DNA of 64,000 nt from Luteolibacter sp. Y139 (GTDB lineage: Bacteria; Verrucomicrobiota; Verrucomicrobiia; Verrucomicrobiales; Akkermansiaceae): assembly GCF_038066715.1 (NCBI RefSeq), contig NZ_JBBUKT010000002.1:496001-560000 (forward strand), read 5' to 3'. Both the position numbers and the translations under genes were made by a program. The notes under the pieces were generated by a model, which worked only from the letters and a program-made list of their open reading frames with translations, had not been told where the DNA came from and did not search any database. Position 1 is the first letter of the stretch; every line of letters begins with the position of its first letter. Shown here one piece after another: positions 1 through 10,348 of this stretch.

Positions 1-816
1 ACGCATCCGCAGAGCGGACGAAAGATCTTCCTGCTCCAGGCAGAAATGGATGTGGTCTCCGATGGCTCCGATGGCGACCGGCTGCCGACGATGCCGGATG
101 AGATTGTCAATTCCCCCAACTACCAGCCCTACACGAGCTACGGCTGGCCGAAGAAGACGACCACGGCGAACCCGATGATCGCAGGCTTCGAAAGGCGGAT
201 CGCGAATGCCAACAAGGAGCTCGCCGGTTCTTCGACCGCCGCCGACCGCAAGGCCTGGCTGCGCACCCGGATTGCCGAGCTCAAGCGGGGTATCGACGAT
301 ATGAAGGCGCGCAGCTTCCTGATCGCGGAGTATGACCCGTTCATCGTCATCCCTACCTCCCTCCTTTCCGGGCGGGAGCCGTTCTCGCCGAAGGTGGGCG
401 ATTACGCCGTGGTGGTGCACGGGGAGAAGCTCTACCCGGCAATTGTGGGCGACGGTGGTCCGACCTTCAAGGTGGGGGAGGCTTCGTTGAGGATCGCGAA
501 GCAGATCAATGCCCGGTCCTCATCCTACAGCCGGCCTGAGTCCGATCTCACGGTGACGTATCTGGTGTTTCCGGGATCCCGCGACGAGGCCAAGGGTCCG
601 CCGGACTATGAGAAATGGCGCACTCGCTGCGAGGAACTGCTGAAGGATTGCGGAGGGCTGGGTGAAGGGGTGGAACTGTATCGCTGGGAGAATCTTTTGC
701 CTGACCTTACACCGCCGACTCCCAATCCTGCGCCAACGCCTGCGGGGAATTCGGCCCCGCCCCCTGTGCCGGCACCTTCGGGGACACCGGAACCTGCGCC
801 AGCTCCGGAACGCTAG
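1..816 (+). CDS. GH75 chitosanase-like protein, 5' end outside window
   Basis: The frame is open from base 1, so the true start lies left of the window; the ATG at 46 falls inside conserved sequence and is probably not the start. The segment around codons 16-40 (Asp-rich [11 protein letters not shown], then [15 protein letters not shown]) and the later block [15 protein letters not shown]-like resemble fungal-type chitosanases of glycoside hydrolase family 75. Asp at codon 151 and Glu at codon 160 (counted from base 1) keep the nine-residue spacing of the GH75 catalytic Asp/Glu pair. Family members hydrolyse chitosan and are usually secreted. The last 40 or so residues are a Pro/Ala-rich tail, perhaps a linker or wall-associated tail. 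It converges on hemW with a 27-bp gap. The family call rests on motif memory, so it is good but not proven. Confidence 0.72.
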   Translation, partial: THPQSGRKIFLLQAEMDVVSDGSDGDRLPTMPDEIVNSPNYQPYTSYGWPKKTTTANPMIAGFERRIANANKELAGSSTAADRKAWLRTRIAELKRGIDDMKARSFLIAEYDPFIVIPTSLLSGREPFSPKVGDYAVVVHGEKLYPAIVGDGGPTFKVGEASLRIAKQINARSSSYSRPESDLTVTYLVFPGSRDEAKGPPDYEKWRTRCEELLKDCGGLGEGVELYRWENLLPDLTPPTPNPAPTPAGNSAPPPVPAPSGTPEPAPAPER

Positions 817-843
817 CTGCTAGGGCTTCCCGGGGCTTGGCGC

Positions 844-1929
844 CTATGCCAGCTCACCGGCGATGGGATCCACGAGGGGTGAGCCCTCGCGGGTCAACAC
901 CAAGGAATCGCCGCGCACCTCCGCCAGACCGTGATCTAACAGACGCTCGACCGCCGCGTTGTCTACCAACTTCAGCGGCACGCCTTCCACGGTGCGCAGC
1001 ATCAGCGCGATGCGTTCCAAGCGGCGTTGTTCAGCATCCAGCGATTCGCTTTCCACCACGGCATTGCCGAGTGAGCTGATCATGCGAACGTAGCCCGCAG
1101 TATCGGAGAGGTTCTTCGTCCGGATTCCGCCCAGTGTCGAAACGGCTGAGGGGCCGAGGCCAAGGTAGTCTTCGCCGCGCCAATAGCCGCGATTATGCGA
1201 GGAGTGGAAACCCGGCTGGGCGTAGTTTGAAGTCTCGTAATGCTCGAAGCCAGCAGCGCTCAGCAGATCGTGGGCGAGGAAGAACTGCGTGGCGTCGCGA
1301 TCCTCGTCGGCGTCCATGTCGCCACGCTTCAAGCCCTCGAAGAAGGCGGTGTCTTCCTCGTAGGTGAGATTGTAGGCGGAAATATGGTCCGGCTTCAGGG
1401 AGATCGCGGTTTCCACGGTCCGCCGCCAGTCGTCATGGGAGAGGCCGGGGATGGAGAACATCAGGTCGATATTCACGGCGGGCATCCCTGCTTCGCGGAG
1501 CACCTTCACCGACTCTGAGGCCTGCGCAGGATCGTGCTCACGTCCGAGTGTTTCCAACACGTGCGGCGCGAATGACTGGATGCCGAGCGAGACGCGGGTC
1601 ACTCCTAGCTCGCGGAAAAGTCGCGCCTTCGCCACATCGAAGGTGGCGGGATTCGCCTCCATGGTCACTTCATCTAGCGACCGGAGGTCCAGGATTTCGC
1701 CCAGCCCCCCGAAGAGCTTCCGGAGATGGGTGGGGGAGAGCATGGAGGGCGTCCCGCCGCCGAGGTAGAGCGTGCGCGGCTTTTCCTCCAAGCTGGCGAT
1801 CCTTCCTCGGGCTTCATCTAACAACGAATCAACGAACGCGCCGATGGGCGTGTCGCCCGGCGTGTGCTTGTAAAACGAGCAATACGGGCAGACCCGGTGG
1901 CAGAAGGGAATGTGGAGATAGAGGAGCAT
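844..1929 (-). CDS. hemW: HemW, radical SAM haem chaperone
   Basis: 361 residues, full length for HemW. The radical SAM 4Fe-4S motif C-x3-C-x2-C is at residues 10, 14 and 17 (HIPFCHRVCPYCSFY), followed by GGGTPS near 57, an EANP motif and GIQSF, all typical of the HemN/HemW group. The aromatic residue after the third Cys and the short N-terminus favour HemW (haem-binding chaperone delivering haem to acceptor proteins) over the oxygen-independent coproporphyrinogen oxidase HemN. It is divergent from hemB, 137 bp apart, which suits a haem role for both. Cytoplasmic. The start at 1929 places the fold directly at the N-terminus (MLLYLHIPFC), as usual. Confidence 0.9.
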   Translation of the reverse strand: MLLYLHIPFCHRVCPYCSFYKHTPGDTPIGAFVDSLLDEARGRIASLEEKPRTLYLGGGTPSMLSPTHLRKLFGGLGEILDLRSLDEVTMEANPATFDVAKARLFRELGVTRVSLGIQSFAPHVLETLGREHDPAQASESVKVLREAGMPAVNIDLMFSIPGLSHDDWRRTVETAISLKPDHISAYNLTYEEDTAFFEGLKRGDMDADEDRDATQFFLAHDLLSAAGFEHYETSNYAQPGFHSSHNRGYWRGEDYLGLGPSAVSTLGGIRTKNLSDTAGYVRMISSLGNAVVESESLDAEQRRLERIALMLRTVEGVPLKLVDNAAVERLLDHGLAEVRGDSLVLTREGSPLVDPIAGELA

Positions 1930-2066
1930 CGGGCCCGGCGGGCGGCGGAAGAGAGCACGCCCGCAGTGAGATGGCCAGTGTCCGGGCGCGAAATGCCCTT
2001 TGCAAGTCCGGCAGGGGCGGGAAACATGGGGCGGGTTCGCCCGACCACCTTTACCGACGCACCACG

Positions 2067-3050
2067 ATGCACATCCGTCCTCGCCGCAACCGTCGCACCC
2101 CGGCGATCCGCTCGCTGGTTCGCGAGAATGTTCTCACCCCGGCGGACTTCATCCTGCCGCTGTTCCTCCATGAGGACGCAGTGAACACGCCCATCGCCTC
2201 GATGCCGGGCGTGACGCGCTGGTCGCTGGAGGGATTGGTGAAGGAGGCGGGGGAAGCGCATGCGCTGGGCGTCCCGGCGGTGGTGCTGTTTCCGAAGATC
2301 GAGGAGGGCCTCAAGACCCCACTGGCCGAGGAATGTCACAACGATGACGGTCTGGTCCCGCGAGCGATCCGCGCGCTTAAGGCGGCGCACCCGACGCTCT
2401 GCGTGATCACGGACGTGGCGCTCGATCCCTACAATTCGGACGGCCACGACGGCGTGGTGCAGCGCGACGAACGGGGCGAGCTGCAGATTCTCAATGACGA
2501 GACCGTGGAGATTCTCTGCCAACAAGCTCTCTGCCACGCCCGGGCGGGAGCCGATATCGTCTCGCCCAGCGACATGATGGATGGCCGGGTTGCCGCCCTG
2601 CGCTCGGCGCTGGATGCGGACGGCTTCGACCAGGTTTCGATTCTCAGCTACTCGGCGAAGTATGCCTCGGCCTTCTACGGTCCGTTCCGTGGTGCGCTCG
2701 ATTCCGCGCCGAAGGAGGGCGACAAGAAGACCTACCAGATGGACTGCGGCAATGCCCGCGAGGCGATCCGTGAGGTGATGCTGGATGAAGCTGAGGGCGC
2801 GGACATGGTCATGGTGAAACCGGCCGGTCCGTATCTCGACATCATCGCCCGAGTGCGTGAAAGCACTACGCTACCCGTGGCTGCCTATCAGGTCAGCGGC
2901 GAGTATCTCATGATTGAGAGTGCTGCTGCTGCGGGCTGGGTCGATGGCAAGGCTGTCGCGCTGGAGAGCCTGATGGGCATCAAGCGAGCAGGCGCGGACA
3001 TGATCCTCACCTACTACGCCAAGCGCGCTTCGGAGTGGCTCAAGGCATAA
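2067..3050 (+). CDS. hemB: Porphobilinogen synthase (ALA dehydratase)
   Basis: 327 residues starting at the ATG at 2067; the open frame extends further upstream, but family similarity begins here (RPRRNRRTPAIRSLVRE). The enzyme condenses two 5-aminolevulinate molecules to porphobilinogen in tetrapyrrole synthesis. The two substrate-binding lysines are visible: Lys198 in SYSAKYASAFYGPFR and Lys251 in VMVKPAGPYLD. The metal-site segment at 116-129 reads DVALDPYNSDGHDG, without the cysteines of zinc enzymes, so this is the Mg/K-type enzyme. Divergent from hemW. It converges on sdhA; a hairpin pair lies between the two stops. Confidence 0.96.
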   Translation: MHIRPRRNRRTPAIRSLVRENVLTPADFILPLFLHEDAVNTPIASMPGVTRWSLEGLVKEAGEAHALGVPAVVLFPKIEEGLKTPLAEECHNDDGLVPRAIRALKAAHPTLCVITDVALDPYNSDGHDGVVQRDERGELQILNDETVEILCQQALCHARAGADIVSPSDMMDGRVAALRSALDADGFDQVSILSYSAKYASAFYGPFRGALDSAPKEGDKKTYQMDCGNAREAIREVMLDEAEGADMVMVKPAGPYLDIIARVRESTTLPVAAYQVSGEYLMIESAAAAGWVDGKAVALESLMGIKRAGADMILTYYAKRASEWLKA

Positions 3051-3051
3051 G

Positions 3052-3081
3052 GAAAAAAGGCGTGGGCATTCCGCCCACGCC
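3052..3081 (-). terminator. Intrinsic terminator of sdhA
   Basis: A perfect 9-bp stem GGCGTGGGC / GCCCACGCC (3059-3067 and 3073-3081, 5-nt loop). On the minus strand it is followed by a T-run (complement of the A-run at 3053-3058), so it terminates transcription arriving from sdhA. On the plus strand there is no T-run. Confidence 0.8.
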
Positions 3082-3105
3082 GTGTCGACAGGAGGTCGAC
3101 ACTCC
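3082..3105. repeat. REP-like palindrome (GTGTCGAC type)
   Basis: GTGTCGAC at 3082-3089 and GTCGACAC at 3095-3102 form a perfect 8-bp stem around AGGAG, followed by TCC. It lies between the sdhA terminator and the sdhA stop. Read on the minus strand it starts GGAGTGTCGAC, and the palindromes at 9649 and 17883 share the GGAGYG end. Probably an interspersed extragenic palindrome; a second stem of the terminator region is the alternative. Confidence 0.45.
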
Positions 3106-5076
3106 TTACGCGTAGCTGCGGATCGAGAGATGCACCGCCTCGAAGGTCAGTGGCTCCTTGTGCAGCTCAGGCTCGACGCCGTTGCCCTTGTACTCCCACG
3201 CGGAGACGTGGCAGAACTTGTCGTCGTGGCGCTTGGCTTCGCCGGGCTGGGTTTTGCCGGCCTGGACTTCGGGGTCGGCTTCCGTGAACTGATGCTCGGT
3301 GCGGAAGTGGCCGCCGCAGCTTTCCTCGCGGTCGCGGGCGTCGTAGCACATCATCTCGCCGAACTCGAGGAAGTCGGCGACGCGGCCGGCCTTCTCCAGT
3401 TCCATGTTCGCCTGGGCGCCGGAGCCGGGGATGCGGACGTTATTCCAGAACTCCTCGCGGATTTGCGGGATCTTGGCGATGGCCTCGGTGAGGCCTTCGC
3501 GGGAGCGGGCCATGCCGCACTTTTCCCACATGACGCCGCCGAGTTCCTTGTGGAAGCTGTCCACGGTGCGCTTGCCATTGATGGAAAGCAGCTTGTTGGT
3601 GCGCTGGGTGACCTGGGCCTCGACTTCCTTGAACTCGGCCTGATCGGGCTTGATCGTCCCCGGCTTCTGCGTCGCGAGGTAATTCGCGATGGTCGCGGGA
3701 ATGACGAAGTAGCCATCGGCCAAGCCCTGCATGAGAGCAGAGGCACCGAGGCGGTTCGCGCCGTGATCGGAGAAATTCGCTTCACCCAGCACGTGCAGGC
3801 CGGGGACGTTCGACATCAGATTATAGTCCACCCAGAGGCCGCCCATGGTGTAGTGCACCGCGGGATAGATCATCATCGGCTGCTTGTAGGGATCCTGTCC
3901 GGCGATCTTGTCGTACATCTGGAACAGGTTGCCGTAGCGCGCGCGGATGGTGTCCTCACCGAGACGCGCGGTGGCGTCACGGAAGTCGAGATAGACGCCG
4001 AGGCCGGTCTTGGCGATGCCGCGACCGTCATCGCAGGCTTCCTTCGCAGCGCGCGAGGAAATGTCGCGCGGGGCGAGGTTGCCGAAGGATGGATACTTGC
4101 GCTCAAGATAGTAGTCGCGGTCGTCTTCGGCGACGTCGGAAGGAACGAGCTTGCCCTCGCGGATTTTTGCGGCGATTTCGCGGGTCTTCGGTGCCCAGAC
4201 ACGGCCGTCGTTGCGCAGCGACTCGGACATCAGGGTGAGCTTCGACTGGTAGTCGCCGCTGACCGGGATGCAGGTCGGGTGGATCTGCGTATAGCAGGGA
4301 TTGGCGAAGAGGGCACCACGCTTTGCTGCACGCCAGGCAGCAGTGACGTTGCAGCCCATTGCATTGGTCGAGAGGAAGAAGACATTGCCGTAGCCACCGG
4401 TGGCGAGAATGACGGCGTCGCCAGCGTGGGAGCTGATCTTACCGGTCACCATGTCACGGACCACGATGCCCTTGGCGTGGCCGTCGACGAGGACCACATC
4501 CAGCATCTCGGTGCGGGGATACATCGTCACGCCGCCCTTGTGGATTTCCTTCTCCAGCGCCTGATAGCAACCGATGAGCAGCTGCTGTCCGGTCTGACCG
4601 CGGGCGTAGAAGGTTCGGGAAACTTGCGCGCCACCGAAGGAGCGGTTGTCGAGCAGGCCGCCGTATTCGCGGGCGAAGGGAACACCCTGGGCAACGCATT
4701 GGTCGATGATGTTCACGGACACCTCGGCGAGGCGGTGAACATTGGCCTCACGAGCGCGGAAATCGCCGCCCTTCACCGTGTCGTAGAAGAGGCGCTGCAC
4801 CGAGTCGCCGTCGTTCTGGTAGTTCTTCGCGGCATTGATCCCGCCCTGTGCGGCGATCGAGTGGGCGCGGCGCGGGCTATCCTGATAGCAGAAGCACTTC
4901 ACCTTGTAGCCAAGCTCGGCGAGCGTGGCAGCGGCGGCACCGCCGGCAAGGCCGGAACCGACGACGAGAATGGTGAACTTCCGCTTGTTCGCCGGATTGA
5001 TCAGCTTGGAGTCCATCTTGTGCTTGGACCACTTCTGATCGATCGGACCGGACGGGATTTTGCTGTCGAGAGCCAT
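3106..5076 (-). CDS. sdhA: Succinate dehydrogenase / fumarate reductase flavoprotein subunit
   Basis: 656 residues. Dinucleotide-binding motif GSGLAGG near 40-46, and His72 in [11 protein letters not shown] is the residue that carries covalent FAD in this family. Further conserved blocks are [17 protein letters not shown], the active-site segment [16 protein letters not shown] and the FAD-end block [17 protein letters not shown]. The long form with extra C-terminal sequence matches the flavoprotein of single-cytochrome complex II enzymes. It oxidises succinate to fumarate at the cytoplasmic membrane face. It follows sdhC (35-bp gap), and a terminator lies right after it. No iron-sulfur subunit gene (sdhB) follows or precedes it here, which is unusual for this operon. 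Confidence 0.95.
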   Translation of the reverse strand: MALDSKIPSGPIDQKWSKHKMDSKLINPANKRKFTILVVGSGLAGGAAAATLAELGYKVKCFCYQDSPRRAHSIAAQGGINAAKNYQNDGDSVQRLFYDTVKGGDFRAREANVHRLAEVSVNIIDQCVAQGVPFAREYGGLLDNRSFGGAQVSRTFYARGQTGQQLLIGCYQALEKEIHKGGVTMYPRTEMLDVVLVDGHAKGIVVRDMVTGKISSHAGDAVILATGGYGNVFFLSTNAMGCNVTAAWRAAKRGALFANPCYTQIHPTCIPVSGDYQSKLTLMSESLRNDGRVWAPKTREIAAKIREGKLVPSDVAEDDRDYYLERKYPSFGNLAPRDISSRAAKEACDDGRGIAKTGLGVYLDFRDATARLGEDTIRARYGNLFQMYDKIAGQDPYKQPMMIYPAVHYTMGGLWVDYNLMSNVPGLHVLGEANFSDHGANRLGASALMQGLADGYFVIPATIANYLATQKPGTIKPDQAEFKEVEAQVTQRTNKLLSINGKRTVDSFHKELGGVMWEKCGMARSREGLTEAIAKIPQIREEFWNNVRIPGSGAQANMELEKAGRVADFLEFGEMMCYDARDREESCGGHFRTEHQFTEADPEVQAGKTQPGEAKRHDDKFCHVSAWEYKGNGVEPELHKEPLTFEAVHLSIRSYA

Positions 5077-5111
5077 GACGGGAAAAGGATGAGGGAGGCG
5101 AGGCGGAGAAA

Positions 5112-5813
5112 TCAGCGGCCGAATCCGAAGAAGTTGATGGCGACGGGGATCGAGATGAAGCCGAGCCAGATAAAGAGCGCGTAGCCTTTCGAGATCGCGG
5201 TGACGAGCGGCGCTGACTTCTTGGAGCGGAGGCCGAGGGTCTGGAACATCGCGCCGACGCCGTGGCTGAGGTGCGAGCAGAGCAGGGTCATCGCGAGGAT
5301 GTAGAAGGCCGAGACATACCAGACCGAGAAGCCATCAATGACCATCTTCCAAGCATCATGGCGACCGAGTTCATCCTGATAGCCACCGTAGGCATTCCCG
5401 AGGTGCAGGGTGAAGTGCATCAGGTGGTAGATCACGAACGCGAGGATCGTGATGCCACTCCAGATCATGATGCGGCCGGAGGTGCTGGCCTGAATGTTCG
5501 TCTCCTTGGCGTAGGCGGTGCGGGCGGCCTTGTTTTCGGCCGTCAGGGACACCGTGGCGGCGATATGGAGGGCGACTGCGGCGAGGAGGCCGAGTCGGGC
5601 ACCCCACACGCCGGCTCCGTGGAGGAAGTGGTGGAGGAATTCCGCGTAGTCGTTGAAGGGCTTCGGACCCAGGAACACCACCAGGTTGCCCGCCAAGTGA
5701 CCGGCGAGGAAGAGGACGAGCACGAGGCCGGTCAGGGCGACGATGAGTTTCCGGCCGATGGAAGATTTCCAAACGCGGCAGACAATCGGGAACGAGCAGG
5801 CGGAGGCGTTCAT
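5112..5813 (-). CDS. sdhC: Succinate dehydrogenase cytochrome b subunit
   Basis: 233 residues from the ATG at 5813; a TTG at 5871-5873 would add 20 residues without family resemblance. The N-terminus ([31 protein letters not shown]) is typical of the single-polypeptide, five-helix cytochrome b558-type subunit found in Bacillus, Bacteroidetes and related complexes. Histidines within helices ([37 protein letters not shown]) are the candidate ligands of the two haems. It anchors SdhA/SdhB and passes electrons to the quinone. First gene of the sdhCA transcription unit; the upstream 113 bp before the next gene holds no evident structure apart from a short GGGGAG/CTCCCC palindrome at 5874-5886. Confidence 0.9.
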   Translation of the reverse strand: MNASACSFPIVCRVWKSSIGRKLIVALTGLVLVLFLAGHLAGNLVVFLGPKPFNDYAEFLHHFLHGAGVWGARLGLLAAVALHIAATVSLTAENKAARTAYAKETNIQASTSGRIMIWSGITILAFVIYHLMHFTLHLGNAYGGYQDELGRHDAWKMVIDGFSVWYVSAFYILAMTLLCSHLSHGVGAMFQTLGLRSKKSAPLVTAISKGYALFIWLGFISIPVAINFFGFGR

Positions 5814-5926
5814 GAGGCGGTGGTTTTGAGACCGGCGCGCGACAGGCTTAGAATTCGTGCTGTGGTGATGCAAGGGGAGACTCCCCGAGCCGCAGGATCA
5901 GGAGTGAAAAAAGCGAATCGGGAGGA

Positions 5927-6265
5927 TTAGAACGGTTTGGCCATGGCCAGATAAGCGGCTCCGGCTCCCAGTACGACGCAGATACCCAGGATCGCCGCGG
6001 GCGGCAGGACTTTCCGCTTCGCCAAGGCGGGAGCGGCGCCGATCACCAGCCAGATTGCCAGCTTGGCTTGCCACCAGTGCTGGTCCATCGGCGGCTTTCT
6101 CAGCATGGCGAAGCCCATCAGCAGAAGCACGAGGAGGAAAATGCCGTGCAGCATTCCGCCCAGCTTGCGGCTCTTGTCATCCGCCGCGGTCACGATGGCT
6201 CCGACACCAGCGAAGACCCCGAGGGCAGCCGCAATATGTAGCGTTTTGAGGAGGAAAGGATCCAT
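5927..6265 (-). CDS. Small four-helix membrane protein, unknown function
   Basis: 112 residues with about four hydrophobic segments (roughly 5-26, 38-56, 65-82 and 88-108), separated by short charged loops such as ADDKSRKLGG and KPPMDQHWWQ. I do not recognise the family with certainty; size and helix layout resemble SirB2-like or similar small inner-membrane proteins. The gene sits between sdhC and the Opp-type ATPase on the same strand, with 53-bp and 93-bp gaps, so co-transcription with either is possible but not shown. The start at 6265 (MDPFLLKTLHIAAA) places the first helix at the N-terminus. Confidence 0.7.
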   Translation of the reverse strand: MDPFLLKTLHIAAALGVFAGVGAIVTAADDKSRKLGGMLHGIFLLVLLLMGFAMLRKPPMDQHWWQAKLAIWLVIGAAPALAKRKVLPPAAILGICVVLGAGAAYLAMAKPF

Positions 6266-6358
6266 GCCCGGAAGTCTGGCCGGGCAGCGAGTCCGGGCAA
6301 GGGAAACCTCCCGGTAGATATACTACTTTCGTAACAGCGCCAAACCTAGTGGCGTTTC

Positions 6359-7159
<801 letters not shown>

Positions 7160-7290
7160 GGGCCTTACAAAGCATGACACAATCCACCCGGCACGGAAAA
7201 AAGCATCGGAGTTGCGAGCGTCTTTGGCCTTGTAATTTTCCCCCGCTTGCCACGGCGGACGGCGGAGCCCTACCTTTGCCCCCCACATCC

Positions 7291-9621
7291 ATGAGTGACG
7301 TCCCGAACGAAGCCGCCGCGCAGCACATCATCACCATCGCCAAGGAAACCGGCATCAATGTGACCTCGGTCGCGGCGACCGCCAAGCTGCTGGCCGAGGG
7401 CGGCACGGTGCCGTTCATTTCCCGCTACCGCAAGGAGGCCACCGGCTCGCTGGATGAGGTGCAGATCCAAGCCGTGCGCGACCGGATGGTGCAGCTCGTG
7501 GAACTCGATGGCCGCCGTGTCTCCATCATCAAGTCGCTGGAAGAGCGGAACCTGCTCTCTCCGGAGCTGAAGAAGAAGATCGATGCCGCCGGGACCATGG
7601 CCGTGCTGGAGGACATCTTCGCCCCCTTCCGCCCGAAGCGCCAAACCCGCGCCACCAAGGCGAAGGAAAAGGGCCTGGAACCACTTGCCGACTGGCTGCT
7701 TGCGAATCAAGGAGCCGATCCAGCCGAAGAGGCGGCGAAGTTCGTCAATGCCGATACGGAAACGGATGCCGAGAAGAAGGTTGCCGATGTCAACGAGGCG
7801 CTCGCCGGAGCCCGCGATATCATCGCCGAGCGCGTGGCGGATGACGCCGCGCTGCGTGGTCGCGCCCGTAAGATTTACGAGGAAGAGGCCACGGTCGCTT
7901 CCAAGGTGATGTATGGAAAGGACACCGACGCCGAAGCCGCGAAGTATCGCGACTACTTCGAGTGGAGCGAGCCCTTCAAAAACATCCCGTCCCACCGCAT
8001 GCTGGCGATCCGCCGCGGTGAAAAGGAGAGCTTCCTGATCATGCGGATCGAGGTGCCGCTTGAGCGGATCAGCCGCCTCGCCGAGCCCGAGTGGGTCACC
8101 GGTCGCGGCCCTGCTGCCGATCAGGTGAAGCAAGCGGTGGAAGATGGTTGCAAGCGCTTGCTGATGCCCTCAATGGAGACAGAGATGCGTCTCGCCGGAA
8201 AGAAGGCCGCCGACGAAACCGCCATCCGCGTTTTCGCCGACAACCTCCGCGAGCTGCTTCTCGCCTCGCCGCTCGGCCGCAAGCGCACGCTCGCCATCGA
8301 CCCCGGCTTCCGCACCGGCTGCAAGACCGTCGCGCTCGATGCCCAAGGCGCGCTGCTCCACCACACGGTGCTCTACGCCACTGCCGGTTCTAACAACCAG
8401 CTCTACGAGGCCGCCGTCGAGCTCACCGGCATGATCACGAAGTTCAAGATCGAGGCCATCGCAATCGGCAATGGCACCGCCAGCCGTGAGACCGAAGCCT
8501 TCGTGAAGAAGCTCAAGCTGCCGTCCGGGATTCCCGTGATCATGGTGAATGAGTCCGGCGCGTCCATTTACTCCGCCTCCGAAGTCGCCCGCGAAGAGTT
8601 TCCAAATGAGGACGTCACCGTTCGTGGTGCGGTCTCGATTGGGCGCCGCCTGATGGATCCGCTTGCCGAGTTGGTGAAGATCGACGCCAAGTCGATCGGC
8701 GTTGGCCAGTATCAGCACGATGTCGACCAGCGCGCGCTCAAGACGTCGCTCGATGATACCGTGGAGAGCGCCGTGAACGCCGTCGGCGTCGAACTCAACA
8801 CCGCCTCCAAACAGCTCCTCGCCTACGTCTCCGGCCTCAATGCTTCGCTTGCTGAAAACATTGTCGCCTTCCGCACTGAGCACGGCGGCTTCACCTCGCG
8901 GGATGAGTTGAAAAAGGTCCCGCGTCTTGGCGAGAAAGCCTTCGAGCAAGCGGCTGGCTTCCTTCGCATCCGCGACAGCAAGCACCCGCTCGATAGCTCC
9001 GCTGTTCACCCCGAGCGCTACCCGCTGGTCGAGCGCATGGCTGCGGATGTGGGTTGCGAGGTTGGCGACCTGCTGACCAACGAAGTTTCCCGCAAGAAGA
9101 TCGATCTCAAGAAATACGTCTCCGGCGATGTCGGCCTGCCTACCTTGCAGGACATCTTCGCCGAGCTTTCCAAGCCGGGCCGTGACCCGCGCAAGCAGTT
9201 CGAGCATTTCTCCTTCGCCGAGGGCGTTGAGAAGCCAGGCGACCTCAAGGTCGGCATGAAGCTTCCCGGCATCGTCACCAACGTCGCCGCCTTCGGTGCC
9301 TTCGTCGACGTGGGCGTCCACCAGGATGGCCTCGTCCACGTCAGCCAGCTCGCCGACCACTTCATCCGGGATGCCAGTGAAGTTGTGAAGGTCGGCCAAC
9401 GGGTCGACGTCACCGTCATGGAAGTCGATCTTCCGCGGAACCGCATTTCCCTTTCCATGAAGTCCAAGCCGGACATGGAGCCCCGCCGTGCTCCGGCAGG
9501 TGGCGGTGGCGGCAACGACCGCGGCCCGCGCCCGGATCAGCGTCGCGACAATCGCCCGCAGCAGGGCGGGGGAAACAACGACTGGTTCAGCCAGGCGATG
9601 GGCCAAGCCAAGAAGAAGTAA
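7291..9621 (+). CDS. tex: Tex, S1-domain RNA-binding transcription accessory protein
   Basis: 776 residues from the ATG at 7291 (MSDVPNEAAAQHIITIAKETG). Order of domains: N-terminal helical Tex region, YqgF/RNase H-like fold starting at RTLAIDPGFRTGCK, tandem helix-hairpin-helix segments (VGQYQHDVDQ through FTSRDELKKVPRLGEKAF), and an S1 domain near residues 650-725 (GIVTNVAAFGAFVDVGVHQDGLVHVSQ). Tex is a conserved nucleic-acid-binding factor linked to transcription; its exact role is not settled. The protein ends with a Gly/Arg/Asn-rich tail of about 45 residues that most family members lack. Divergent from the ABC ATPase gene, 131 bp apart; one CTAACA site is inside the gene at 8400. Confidence 0.95.
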   Translation: MSDVPNEAAAQHIITIAKETGINVTSVAATAKLLAEGGTVPFISRYRKEATGSLDEVQIQAVRDRMVQLVELDGRRVSIIKSLEERNLLSPELKKKIDAAGTMAVLEDIFAPFRPKRQTRATKAKEKGLEPLADWLLANQGADPAEEAAKFVNADTETDAEKKVADVNEALAGARDIIAERVADDAALRGRARKIYEEEATVASKVMYGKDTDAEAAKYRDYFEWSEPFKNIPSHRMLAIRRGEKESFLIMRIEVPLERISRLAEPEWVTGRGPAADQVKQAVEDGCKRLLMPSMETEMRLAGKKAADETAIRVFADNLRELLLASPLGRKRTLAIDPGFRTGCKTVALDAQGALLHHTVLYATAGSNNQLYEAAVELTGMITKFKIEAIAIGNGTASRETEAFVKKLKLPSGIPVIMVNESGASIYSASEVAREEFPNEDVTVRGAVSIGRRLMDPLAELVKIDAKSIGVGQYQHDVDQRALKTSLDDTVESAVNAVGVELNTASKQLLAYVSGLNASLAENIVAFRTEHGGFTSRDELKKVPRLGEKAFEQAAGFLRIRDSKHPLDSSAVHPERYPLVERMAADVGCEVGDLLTNEVSRKKIDLKKYVSGDVGLPTLQDIFAELSKPGRDPRKQFEHFSFAEGVEKPGDLKVGMKLPGIVTNVAAFGAFVDVGVHQDGLVHVSQLADHFIRDASEVVKVGQRVDVTVMEVDLPRNRISLSMKSKPDMEPRRAPAGGGGGNDRGPRPDQRRDNRPQQGGGNNDWFSQAMGQAKKK

Positions 9622-9648
9622 TCCGTCGCCTTTCGACGTTCGCTGTCG

Positions 9649-9676
9649 GGAGTGCTGCAATCCGTTGCAGCACTCC
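9649..9676. repeat. Perfect 12-bp-stem palindrome downstream of tex
   Basis: GGAGTGCTGCAA (9649-9660), loop TCCG, TTGCAGCACTCC (9665-9676). The stem is perfect, but there is no T-run on either strand, so it is less like an intrinsic terminator and more like an extragenic palindromic repeat. It shares the GGAGYG end with the palindromes at 3082 and 17883. It may still stop or stabilise the tex transcript. Confidence 0.55.
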
Positions 9677-9722
9677 ACACGAGTCCTGAAATTCCACGTG
9701 CGGAAAGCAGCTTATTCCCTTC

Positions 9723-10262
9723 ATGCTCCGCGACATGAAGGTAACCAAGGTGTGCTGCCAAGGCTGCGGGGCGGATTTGCAGGTCGATGAGTCGATCCGC
9801 TTTGCCACCTGCAACTATTGCCACGCGCGGCTAGAGATCATCCATGATCCAACGGTGACCCATACGCGGCTGTTGGAAGACATCGGACGCACCACCGAGA
9901 AGATGGCCGGGAATCTCCGGGTGATCGAACTCCAGAATGACCTGGAGCGCCTCGACCGGGAGTGGGAGAACCGCCGCCAGGGTTTCATGGTGACCAGCAA
10001 GAATGGTCACCGCTCGGTTCCCACCGAGGCGGGCAGTTTGATCGGTGGCGGCATCATGCTCGTCATGGGAATTGCGGCCACGGCGGTGGGAGCAAACCTT
10101 GGAGGTCCTTTGCCATTGTTCGGCCTCGTCTTCATCGGACTCGCGATCTACTCGATCATCAACGGCACCAGCAAAGCGACAGGTTACCGTGATGCTGAAA
10201 AATCATTTATGCAGCAGAGAAACGACTTGATTGACCAGATCGACGAGGCCCGACGGAATTAA
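9723..10262 (+). CDS. Zinc-ribbon membrane protein of unknown function
   Basis: 179 residues. A four-Cys zinc ribbon is at the N-terminus (C12-x2-C15 in CQGCGADL, C30-x2-C33 in CNYCHARL), then a charged, probably coiled-coil stretch (LRVIELQNDLERLDREWENRR), two close hydrophobic helices (GGGIMLVMGIAATAVGANL and LFGLVFIGLAIYSII), and a second charged helix at the C-terminus. This layout suggests a membrane protein with cytosolic ends. I do not recognise a named family. An alternative start is the ATG at 9735 (MKVTKVCCQG). It stands alone between tex and a GNAT gene on the same strand. Confidence 0.75.
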   Translation: MLRDMKVTKVCCQGCGADLQVDESIRFATCNYCHARLEIIHDPTVTHTRLLEDIGRTTEKMAGNLRVIELQNDLERLDREWENRRQGFMVTSKNGHRSVPTEAGSLIGGGIMLVMGIAATAVGANLGGPLPLFGLVFIGLAIYSIINGTSKATGYRDAEKSFMQQRNDLIDQIDEARRN

Positions 10263-10348
10263 CCGTCTAATAACTTACGAAGAACCACGGTATCCGGATT
10301 CAGTTGTCGAGTTGCATGGGGCAGGGAGCGCATGCAAAGTGATGCACC

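Noticed and set aside
1548-2066. Possible N-terminal extension of HemB by 173 residues
   Set aside because: The extra part is Arg/Pro-rich antisense of hemW; HemB homology begins at 2067.
3082-5184. Long open frame of about 700 codons on the plus strand opposite sdhA
   Set aside because: It is the mirror of a GC-rich gene with full-length SdhA homology on the other strand; composition is that of an antisense frame.
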